This document shows positions 34,393-41,973 of a stretch of 47,736 bases of DNA, one piece after another. The position numbers and the translations under genes were made by a program. The first letter of the stretch is position 1; each line of letters opens with the position of its first letter. The stretch comes from Mongoliitalea lutea (GTDB lineage Bacteria; Bacteroidota; Bacteroidia; Cytophagales; Cyclobacteriaceae), in contig NZ_BMYF01000010.1 in the NCBI RefSeq assembly GCF_014652135.1, positions 125,029-172,764 on the forward strand. Direction: 5' to 3'. Under the pieces are notes generated by a model. That model made no database searches, was not told where the DNA came from, and worked only from the letters and a program-made list of their open reading frames with translations.

Positions 34393-35706
34393 ATGTCGAA
34401 AACCTATTTTCCTACGATCGAAAAAATTAAATTTGAAGGAAGGGACTCACAAAACCCTTTGGCTTTTAAATTTTATGATGAAAACCGGGTTATAGCCGGA
34501 AAAACTATGAAAGAGCACTTTAAGTTTGCCATTGCCTATTGGCATACTTTCTGTGCGACTGGTGCTGATCCATTCGGACCTGGAACGATGACTCATCCTT
34601 GGGATTCAAGCGAAGATGCAGTGCAACGTGCCAAAGATAAAATGGATGCTGCATTCGAGTTTTTTGTAAAAATTGGAGCTCCATACTATTGCTTTCATGA
34701 TATAGACTTAGTAGATGAGGGGGCTTCCATTGAGGAGTATGAGGAGCGTATGCGAATCATTACTGACTACGCTTTACAAAAACAGCAGGAGACAGGTGTA
34801 AAACTATTGTGGGGAACTGCCAATGTCTTCTCTAATCCCCGTTATATGAACGGTGCTTCCACCAATCCTGATTTTGATGTGGTGGCTTGGGCTGGTACTC
34901 AAGTGAAAAACTCAATTGATGCTACTATCAAATTGGGTGGTGAGAATTATGTGTTTTGGGGTGGTCGTGAAGGGTACATGTCTTTGTTGAATACCGACAT
35001 GAATCGTGAAATAAACCACCTGGCAAAATTCCTTACGATGGCAAGAGATTATGCCCGCTCCAAAGGATTTAAAGGTAATTTCTTGATCGAACCGAAGCCA
35101 ATGGAGCCTACTAAGCATCAATATGATTATGATGCTGCTACGGTTGTTGGCTTCTTGAGACATCATGGATTGGATAAAGATTTTAAATTAAACTTGGAGG
35201 TAAACCACGCTACTCTTGCAGGGCATACGTTCCAGCATGAATTACAAATGGCTGTTGATGCAGGAATGTTGGGGAGTATCGATGCCAATAGAGGAGATTA
35301 TCAAAATGGTTGGGATACAGATCAGTTTGCGATTAATCTACAGGAATTAACAGAGTCAATGCTTGTCATTTTAGAAGGTGGAGGAATAGATGGAGGAGGA
35401 GTTAACTTTGATGCAAAAATCAGACGTAACTCCACAGATATGGATGATCTGTTTCACGCACATATAGGAAGTATGGATGCATTTGCGAGGTCTTTAATCA
35501 TTGCCGATGAGATTCTTCAAAAATCCGCTTATAAAAATATGAGGAAAGAGCGTTATGCATCTTTTGATACTGGTAAAGGGAAAGAATTTGAAGAAGGTAA
35601 ATTGACTTTGGAAGATTTGAGAGCCCATGCTTTAACAGTTGGTGAGCCAAAGAAAACCAGCGGTAAGCAGGAGTTGTATGAGAATATATTAAATCAGTTT
35701 ATTTAA
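34393..35706 (+). CDS. xylA: Xylose isomerase
   Basis: 437 residues, the long (class II) form. Interconverts D-xylose and D-xylulose. Catalytic pair H102 and D105 in [10 protein letters not shown], metal/substrate residues E233 and K235 in [12 protein letters not shown], further ligands in [12 protein letters not shown] and DANRGD. Last gene of the uxuA-symporter-xylB-xylA operon and followed by a terminator. Confidence 0.98.
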   Translation: MSKTYFPTIEKIKFEGRDSQNPLAFKFYDENRVIAGKTMKEHFKFAIAYWHTFCATGADPFGPGTMTHPWDSSEDAVQRAKDKMDAAFEFFVKIGAPYYCFHDIDLVDEGASIEEYEERMRIITDYALQKQQETGVKLLWGTANVFSNPRYMNGASTNPDFDVVAWAGTQVKNSIDATIKLGGENYVFWGGREGYMSLLNTDMNREINHLAKFLTMARDYARSKGFKGNFLIEPKPMEPTKHQYDYDAATVVGFLRHHGLDKDFKLNLEVNHATLAGHTFQHELQMAVDAGMLGSIDANRGDYQNGWDTDQFAINLQELTESMLVILEGGGIDGGGVNFDAKIRRNSTDMDDLFHAHIGSMDAFARSLIIADEILQKSAYKNMRKERYASFDTGKGKEFEEGKLTLEDLRAHALTVGEPKKTSGKQELYENILNQFI

Positions 35707-35736
35707 TGTAAAAATCTTGGTTTTTTCTATTTTAAG

Positions 35737-35768
35737 GCCGTCTCATTTAATTGGGGCGGCTTTTTTTT
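35737..35768 (+). terminator. Terminator of the xyl operon
   Basis: GCCGTCTC (35737-35744) pairs with GGGGCGGC (35753-35760), including two G-T pairs, then eight T residues. It lies 31 bases after the xylA stop. Confidence 0.85.
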
Positions 35769-35814
35769 ATGCCCCTTACATGATTTACACTTCTTAACTT
35801 AGGGATAATTGGAT

Positions 35815-35845
35815 AAAAAAATCCCTGTAAGGAGCTTACAGGGAT
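35815..35845 (-). terminator. Terminator of the GH43 gene
   Basis: ATCCCTGTAAG (35821-35831), loop GAG, CTTACAGGGAT (35835-35845), an 11-bp perfect stem. On the minus strand it is followed by seven T residues. Placed downstream of the GH43 stop at 35908. Confidence 0.88.
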
Positions 35846-35907
35846 GATGGTAATCGATTTTGATTTGGGTGAAATCGCAACTTTTTGAAATCAATTAATC
35901 ATCGGTA

Positions 35908-37002
35908 CTAGTTCGAAAGGATGGGGTCAATTGTTTGAATCGTGCCATCAGGATTATGGGTTAATTCGGTCATTTTCACATTTCTTAAATAGGTTTGACC
36001 TGAAAGCTCCGTGTCATGATAGAAGATATACCACTTGCCATCAACTTCTACAATTGAATGATGATTGGTCCATCCTTGTACCGGATTTAAAATTACGCCT
36101 TGATAGGTAAATGGACCATAAGGAGAGTCTCCTGTGGCATAGACGATTTTATGAGTGTCCCCCGTAGAGTAAGAAAAATAGTAGGTGTTATTGTATTTAT
36201 GAACCCAAGCTGCTTCAAAAAACCTTCTTTCATGGTCTCCAGCCTTGATAGGATCACCATTTTTATCTTTGATCAAAATAGGTCGTGGGTTTTCTCCAAA
36301 CTCTAACATATCGGCACTTAACTTTGCTACCATAGGACTAATAGCCGGTTCGTCATCCGCAGGTTCGTCATCGTATGGAGAATCTCCTGTAGAAAGATAC
36401 TCTCCTGTTCTCCACTTTTGTAACTGACCTCCCCAGATTCCACCCCAATAAATGTAATAGTCATTACCATCTTGGAAAACAGCTGGATCAATGCTGTAAG
36501 AACCTTTCATCGGTTCAGGCTGTGGAGTAAATGGTCCAGTTGGGCTATCACTTACAGCGACTCCCAAACGGAAGATATTGTCATAGTCCTTAGCAGGGAA
36601 ATAGAGGTAATATTTTCCATCTTTATGTGCTGCATCAGGAGCCCATAGTTGTCTCTTTGCCCAAGGAATGTCATCTACATCCAATACTCTTCCATGATCT
36701 ACAGGAACTGAATTGATATCATCCATGCTGAAAACATGATAATCTCGCATGTTAAAGTGTGCTCCTGAATCATCCTCCTCTACCTCTGACATGACATCAT
36801 GAGATGGGTAAATGTAAATTTTACCATCAAATACATGTGCAGAAGGATCTGCAGTGTACATGTGTGAAATTAATGGAGCACTTAGAAATTGTGTGTCAGC
36901 AGCAGTTTCAGTGTCTTCCGTAGTACTGCTTTGATTGCATGAAAACACCATCAATGGAGCTGTTAAGAGGAAGGCTATCCCTCTAGCATATTTTAGGTTC
37001 AT
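35908..37002 (-). CDS. GH43-family glycoside hydrolase, lipoprotein (arabinofuranosidase/xylosidase type)
   Basis: 364 residues. Lipoprotein signal with lipobox MVFSC (C22), followed by an acidic linker, so probably anchored in a membrane and likely surface or periplasmic. The five-blade GH43 residues are visible: base D52 in ADPSAHV, pKa-modulating D172 in SIDPAVF, and acid E263 in FFEAAWV. The SAHVFDGKIYIYPSHD start is typical of arabinofuranosidase/beta-xylosidase branches. Likely trims xylan or arabinoxylan fragments and supplies the adjacent xylose operon; a LacI-type operator lies inside its promoter. Monocistronic. Confidence 0.9.
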   Translation of the reverse strand: MNLKYARGIAFLLTAPLMVFSCNQSSTTEDTETAADTQFLSAPLISHMYTADPSAHVFDGKIYIYPSHDVMSEVEEDDSGAHFNMRDYHVFSMDDINSVPVDHGRVLDVDDIPWAKRQLWAPDAAHKDGKYYLYFPAKDYDNIFRLGVAVSDSPTGPFTPQPEPMKGSYSIDPAVFQDGNDYYIYWGGIWGGQLQKWRTGEYLSTGDSPYDDEPADDEPAISPMVAKLSADMLEFGENPRPILIKDKNGDPIKAGDHERRFFEAAWVHKYNNTYYFSYSTGDTHKIVYATGDSPYGPFTYQGVILNPVQGWTNHHSIVEVDGKWYIFYHDTELSGQTYLRNVKMTELTHNPDGTIQTIDPILSN

Positions 37003-37025
37003 AGGTCATTGAATTTTGTTGCTAT

Positions 37026-37056
37026 CAAAAATAGAAGAAATGAAATCGGTTTCAAA
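37026..37056 (-). promoter_or_regulatory. GH43 promoter with embedded LacI-type operator 3
   Basis: Minus strand TTTG (37053-37056), exactly 19 bases, TATTTTTG (37026-37033): a perfect -33/-7 match. The operator TGAAATCGGTTTCA (37041-37054) occupies the spacer and overlaps the -33 box, a position that would block RNA polymerase. The leader to the ATG at 37002 is about 17 bases. Confidence 0.78.
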
Positions 37057-37267
37057 ATTATAAAATGTAATTTTTACACTAAAATTTGTCAGATTCATAA
37101 TTTCTGATCGGCAGTTCATTTCTAATTCGTTTGGAAGATATCAGATCAGGTGGGTTTTTTATCTCAAAAGAATCAAATTTCCTCTTATGAATTTGTCTTT
37201 TCATTCGTCGTTAGCGGTTAAATTAAAGTGATTTCTTGCTTCTTATCAAATCTATTTTGAATTTACT

Positions 37268-37281
37268 ATGACAAATGTCAT
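37268..37281. promoter_or_regulatory. Palindrome upstream of pta
   Basis: ATGACAAATGTCAT, two 6-base arms around AA. The ATGAC-N4-GTCAT geometry resembles CRP/FNR-family sites. A second palindrome, TTTGATCAAA, is at 37295-37304, and a TAATTTTG -7 box is at 37326-37333. It may link acetate production to redox or carbon state; no regulator is identified. Confidence 0.35.
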
Positions 37282-37325
37282 GTTTTGGACGGTTTTTGAT
37301 CAAACATTCCTAAGTTATGACTTCC

Positions 37326-37333
37326 TAATTTTG
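37326..37333 (+). promoter_or_regulatory. Candidate -7 box for pta-ackA
   Basis: TAATTTTG matches TAnnTTTG, 20 bases before the pta ATG. No TTTG at 19 bases upstream (nearest is 27 bases away), which fits a promoter that needs an activator. Confidence 0.45.
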
Positions 37334-37353
37334 ACCTATTAAATGATTAATTC

Positions 37354-39450
37354 ATGAGATATAATAAGAGTGTTTTTATCGCTACAGCCCAGCCCTTCAG
37401 TGGAAAATCAATCATTGCTTTGGGCCTCGTAGATATGTTGTTGGCCAAAGGCCAAAAGATAGGTTACTTCAAACCTATTATCAATAATAGTCCTGAAGTG
37501 AAAAAGGATGCACATATAGAAACTTTAATGGAGTATTTCAAACTCCCCTTAGATTATGCTAAATGTTACGCATTTACAAGAGAGCAGGCAAATACGCTCA
37601 TTGAAAATGGTATGCAGGGAGAAATCATAGATACTATTATCGATAAATATAAAAATCTGGAATCTGACTATGACTTCACCATCATTGAAGGCAGTGATTT
37701 TTTAGGGGAGGGTACAGCCTTTGAGTTTGATGCGAATATCACCATAGCTAAAAATCTCGGAACTCCTGTGATTGCAGTTGTTTCGGGTGAAAATAAGACG
37801 GTTGCTCAGATTCTTAATTCAGCAGCGGTGACCGTGCAGAACTTTACTTCGAGAAAAGTGGATGTATTGGCTTTGGTAGTCAATAAAGTAAAAGAAGAAG
37901 ATGTAGAGGAATTAACCAAGGCAATTGGAAACCATATTCAGGCTGCTATAAAAATTACAATAATCCCGCAGATTGTAGAGCTCAAAAGCCCTACCATGAA
38001 CGAGGTGAAAAAATACTTGGATGCAGAGGTCTTGTTTGGGGGGCAATTTCTCCATAACAGGGTTGATCATTTCATTTTTGGAGCCATGCAGATTTCAAAT
38101 TTCTTGAATCATATCAAGAAAAATGTGCTCATAGTAGCCCCAGGGGATCGAGCTGATATCGTTTTGGCTTCTTTGCAGGCTAGCTTGTCTCAAAACTATC
38201 CAAAGATAGCTGGGATTGTGCTTACAGGTGGCTTTGAACTCGCCGAGTCGGTGATCAAACTCATTGAAGGTTCTGAGGTGAATTTGCCCATACTGTCCGT
38301 CAAAGAACCTTCTTTTTATGCGGCAACCAAAGTGGCTGGGATTCATTCTAAAATATCGCCTGACAATCAGGCGAAGATTGAGTCAGCAGTGAATATATTT
38401 AGAAAGTATATTGATGTAGAAAGTTTGGAGACTGCCATGGCAAATTTTGTCCATGTAGGCATGACTCCGCGTATGTTTCAATACCAATTGGTAAGCAAGG
38501 CCAGAAGTACAAAAAAACATATTGTTCTCCCGGAGGGAAAAGACGATCGTATTTTATTGGCTGCTGACAGGTTAGTGAAGCAAGATATTGTGAAAGTCAG
38601 TATTCTAGGTGAGGTGAAAGAAATGAAGGCAGCGATCAACCGTTTAGGTTTGAATTTGAGTGAGGAAAACTGCCAATTAATCAACCCCGTTGAGTCTATT
38701 TACTTTGATGATTATGCCAATACTCTGTTTGAGTTGAGAAAAGGGAAGAATATGCCTTTGGGTGTAGCAAGAGACTTAATGTCCGATGTGGCCTATTACG
38801 GTACGATGATGGTGTACAAAGGACATGCTGATGGAATGGTCTCAGGTGCTGCACATACTACAGCACATACAATCCGGCCTGCTTTACAATTTGTCAAAAC
38901 CAAGCCTGGAATATCCTTAGTATCCTCCATTTTCTTTATGAGTTTACCGGAGCGTGTATTGGTTTTTGGGGATTGCGCGATTAACATCAACCCGAATTCA
39001 GAAGAGTTGGCTGAGATTGCCATTTCTTCCGCAGATACTGCCAAAAGTTTCGGAATCGAACCGAAAGTAGCTATGCTTTCGTATTCATCTGGAGCATCGG
39101 GTACAGGGGAGGATGTGGAAAAAGTTAGGAAAGCAACCGAGTTGGTAAAAGAAAAAAGACCCGATATTTTGGTGGAAGGGCCCATTCAGTACGATGCCGC
39201 AGTAGATCCACAAACGGGCCAACAAAAAATGCCAGGCTCACCGGTAGCGGGTAAAGCGACGGTTTTAATTTTCCCTGACTTGAATACTGGTAATAATACC
39301 TATAAGGCTGTTCAGCGAGAAACAGGTGCTATGGCCATTGGTCCTATGCTTCAGGGGTTGAATAAACCTGTGAATGATTTGAGTCGAGGCTGCACGGTAG
39401 ATGATATCTTCAATACCGTAGTAATCACATCCATACAAGCACAAGAGTAG
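37354..39450 (+). CDS. pta: Phosphate acetyltransferase (long form)
   Basis: 698 residues. Interconverts acetyl-CoA and acetyl phosphate. The N-terminal part (about 1-350) is the P-loop/DRTGG regulatory region, beginning with FIATAQPFSGKS where the family has a BioD-like loop. The C-terminal catalytic PTA_PTB domain runs from about 375 (IVLPEGKDDRIL) through VSGAAHTTAHTIRPAL, SYSSGASGTGEDVEKV and PGSPVAGKATVLIFPDLNTGN. Five bases before ackA, so co-transcribed. Confidence 0.97.
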   Translation: MRYNKSVFIATAQPFSGKSIIALGLVDMLLAKGQKIGYFKPIINNSPEVKKDAHIETLMEYFKLPLDYAKCYAFTREQANTLIENGMQGEIIDTIIDKYKNLESDYDFTIIEGSDFLGEGTAFEFDANITIAKNLGTPVIAVVSGENKTVAQILNSAAVTVQNFTSRKVDVLALVVNKVKEEDVEELTKAIGNHIQAAIKITIIPQIVELKSPTMNEVKKYLDAEVLFGGQFLHNRVDHFIFGAMQISNFLNHIKKNVLIVAPGDRADIVLASLQASLSQNYPKIAGIVLTGGFELAESVIKLIEGSEVNLPILSVKEPSFYAATKVAGIHSKISPDNQAKIESAVNIFRKYIDVESLETAMANFVHVGMTPRMFQYQLVSKARSTKKHIVLPEGKDDRILLAADRLVKQDIVKVSILGEVKEMKAAINRLGLNLSEENCQLINPVESIYFDDYANTLFELRKGKNMPLGVARDLMSDVAYYGTMMVYKGHADGMVSGAAHTTAHTIRPALQFVKTKPGISLVSSIFFMSLPERVLVFGDCAININPNSEELAEIAISSADTAKSFGIEPKVAMLSYSSGASGTGEDVEKVRKATELVKEKRPDILVEGPIQYDAAVDPQTGQQKMPGSPVAGKATVLIFPDLNTGNNTYKAVQRETGAMAIGPMLQGLNKPVNDLSRGCTVDDIFNTVVITSIQAQE

Positions 39451-39455
39451 TTTTT

Positions 39456-40655
39456 ATGAAAATATTAGTTATTAACTCGGGAAGCAGTTCCTTAAAGTAT
39501 CAAGTATTTGATATGCCTAATGAAAATCCAATTTGTACGGGTTTGGTGGATAGAATTGGTTTAGATACAGGCAGTGTTTCGCACAAAGTTTTCAAAGATG
39601 GAGCGCAACAAACATTCTCCATCCAAATGCCGATTCCTGACCATGAGGTGGGACTGCAACAAGTTACCTCACTTTTAGTAGATGTGGAGAAAGGCGTTTT
39701 GGAAACTTTGGATGAAGTAAAAGCAATCGGTCATCGAGTGGTCCATGGAGGTGAAGAGTTTGCTTCCACCACCGTTATCGATGCACAGGTCAAAGATAAA
39801 ATCAAGGAGCTATTTGCATTGGCGCCCTTGCACAATCCGCCAAACTATACAGGGATTGAGGTGGCGGAGAAAGTTTTTCCAAATGCCACCCAAGTAGCTG
39901 TTTTTGATACAGCATTTCACCAATCCATGCCTCCTGTGGCCTATCGCTATGCGATACCTAAGGAATTATACGAAGAAAAAGGTGTCCGGGCTTATGGATT
40001 TCATGGCAGTAGCCATCAATATGTAAGCAAAAAAGCTTCGGAGTATTTAAAAGAAAAGTCATCTAAATTAATCGTTGTTCACCTTGGTAATGGCAGTAGC
40101 ATTACGGCGATCAAAGATGGGAAATCTATAGACCACAGTATGGGCTTGGGCCCTATGGGTGGTTTGGTGATGGGTACACGTGCTGGGGATATTGATCCAT
40201 CAATTATTTTTCATTTGATCAATGAACGGGGATATTCAGCCAAAGAAGTCAATGACCTGCTAAATAAAAAAAGTGGATTATTAGGCTTATGCGGCTACAG
40301 TGATATGCGAGATGTCAAGCAAGCTATAGAAAGTGGCGATAGCGACGCAACCTTAGCATACGAGATCTATGCTTACCGTATCAAAAAGTATATAGGCAGT
40401 TATGTTGCTGTCTTAAATGGCCTGGATGCCTTAATTTTTACGGCAGGCATTGGTGAAAATGATGCAGAGATGCGCGAAGCAGCCTGTAAGGATTTGTCTT
40501 ACCTGGGAATTACATTGGATAGTGATAAAAATAAGCTTCGTAGCAATGCCATTCGAGAGGTGCAAGCAGCCGATAGCCCCGTGAAAATATTGGTTATTCC
40601 TACCAATGAAGAGTTGGAGATTGGGCAGCAAACTTATGAGTTGGTGAATACATAG
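39456..40655 (+). CDS. ackA: Acetate kinase
   Basis: 399 residues. Converts acetyl phosphate and ADP to acetate and ATP. NSGSSSLKYQVFD at the N-terminus, HRVVHGG, FHGSSHQYV and GTRAGDIDPS are all intact, as is the C-terminal FTAGIGEN. Second gene of the pta-ackA operon. Its stop codon's last base begins the first unit of the downstream tandem repeat array, with no terminator between them. Confidence 0.98.
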   Translation: MKILVINSGSSSLKYQVFDMPNENPICTGLVDRIGLDTGSVSHKVFKDGAQQTFSIQMPIPDHEVGLQQVTSLLVDVEKGVLETLDEVKAIGHRVVHGGEEFASTTVIDAQVKDKIKELFALAPLHNPPNYTGIEVAEKVFPNATQVAVFDTAFHQSMPPVAYRYAIPKELYEEKGVRAYGFHGSSHQYVSKKASEYLKEKSSKLIVVHLGNGSSITAIKDGKSIDHSMGLGPMGGLVMGTRAGDIDPSIIFHLINERGYSAKEVNDLLNKKSGLLGLCGYSDMRDVKQAIESGDSDATLAYEIYAYRIKKYIGSYVAVLNGLDALIFTAGIGENDAEMREAACKDLSYLGITLDSDKNKLRSNAIREVQAADSPVKILVIPTNEELEIGQQTYELVNT

Positions 40656-41339
40656 ATATTGGTAGATACTGGATATTGGGATATTTGGGGTGGAGAGATT
40701 TATTGGTGTAGTAAGAGGAAATAAGGTTGAAATATGGTGGAAATAAATTGAAATAATGGTTCAGGGGTGCTAAAAGCAATTTTTCTACAACAAAAAATCT
40801 GTGGAAATCTGAGGCATCTGTGGACCGGAAGGATATTAGTGGATACTGGATATTGGGATATTTGGGTTGGAGAGATTTTTTGGGATAGAGAGAGGAAATA
40901 AGGTTGAAATATGGTAGAAATAAAGTGGAAATAATTGTTGAGGGGTGCTGAAAACAATTTTTCTACAGCAGAAAATCTGTGCGAATCTGAGTCATCTGTG
41001 GACAGGAAGGATATTGGTGGATACTGGATATTGGGATATTTTGGGTGGAGAGATTTTTTGGGATAGAGAGAGGAAACAAGGTTGAAATATGGTGGAAATA
41101 ATGGTTGAGAGGTGCTGAAAACAATTTTTCTACAGCAGAAAATCTGTGCGAATTTGAGTCATCTGTGGACAGGAAGGATATTGGTGGATACTGGATATTT
41201 AGATATTTGGGGTGGAGAGATTTTTTGAGGTAGAGAGATGAAATAAGGTTGAAATATTGTGGAAATAAATTCAAATAATGGTTGAGGGGTGTTAAAACCA
41301 ATTTTTCTACAGTAAAAAATCTGTGGAAATCCGTGTTGA
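40655..41339 (+). repeat. Tandem array, four units of 167-178 bp
   Basis: Units begin GATATTGGTGGATACTGGAT at 40655, 40832, 41010 and 41177 (lengths 177, 178, 167, then about 163). Each unit carries in order GGATATT words, a GGAGAGATTTTTTG block, AAGGTTGAAATATGGTGG, TGAGGGGTGCTGAAAACAAT, TTTTTCTACAGCAGAAAATC, then CTGTGCGAATCTGAGTCATC. Unit 3 lacks about 11 bases. There are no unique spacers, so it is not CRISPR. The plus strand is purine-rich. Frames across it shift between units, so it is not coding. The ATCTGTG part recurs at 47513-47550. Confidence 0.9.
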
Positions 41340-41356
41340 TCTGCTATTTATCTGTG

Positions 41357-41749
41357 TTAAAAAATCTTCTCAATCACCCGGGCTAGTTTTTCTTTCACAT
41401 CAGCGGCAAGTGGCTCAATATCGGAATTTCCGAGTCCGCCCATGGCTGCTAAGGGGTCAATGGCAGCAACTTCTATGGTTTGCTCATCAATCGATCTGAG
41501 GACTACATTGCAGGGAAGCATCACACTCATACGAGGATCTAAACTCAGCACCTTATCAGCATAGACAGGATTGCATGCGCCTAGTATCAAAAAAGGGCGA
41601 TAGTCCTTGTCTAGTTTCTTTTTCATGGTTGCCTGAATATCGATTTCGGTAAGCACTCCAAAGCCTTCTGATGTCAGTGCAGCTTCCACTTTTGTTTTAG
41701 TTGTTTCAAAATCGTTGGTTGGGATGGTTTTGGAAATAAAGTATTTCAT
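41357..41749 (-). CDS. DUF302 family protein
   Basis: 130 residues. The alpha/beta pattern (FETTKTKVEAALTSEGFGVLTEIDIQATMKKKL, FLILGACNP, LLPCNVVLR-like MLPCNVVLRS, and IAAIDPLAAM-like AAIDPLAAMG) fits DUF302, a small soluble domain of unknown function. No signal peptide. It stands alone between the repeat array and a lipoprotein esterase gene on the opposite strand. Confidence 0.88.
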   Translation of the reverse strand: MKYFISKTIPTNDFETTKTKVEAALTSEGFGVLTEIDIQATMKKKLDKDYRPFLILGACNPVYADKVLSLDPRMSVMLPCNVVLRSIDEQTIEVAAIDPLAAMGGLGNSDIEPLAADVKEKLARVIEKIF

Positions 41750-41973
41750 AGAAAAGAGCTTAGTTTAACAACCACTAAAATAGGAGTTTTATTCTCCCAG
41801 TTTTGTGACTTACGATACCAAGGGAGCCAACTCTAAAGATAGATAATAAATATGACTTTGGTTTTTACTTATCATTCTTTTTGCTCAACTTATGGTTCTG
41901 TTTGATTATTAATAGTTTGCATAAAGTAAAAAATAGAAATAGTCCATAAACGTAATCACCCAATATAGACGCT

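Noticed and set aside
35850-35875. AATCGATT and GAAATCGC near the xylA/GH43 terminators as a fourth operator
   Set aside because: Half-sites do not match the TGAAA/TTTCA arms, and the place is at the 3' ends of both genes.
40700-41301. Two open frames on the minus strand (85 and 112 codons) inside the tandem array
   Set aside because: They translate the repeat units, the unit lengths shift the frame, and there is no family likeness or start context.
40655-41339. Possible CRISPR array
   Set aside because: Units are contiguous near-identical copies of about 170 bp with no unique spacers and no cas genes.
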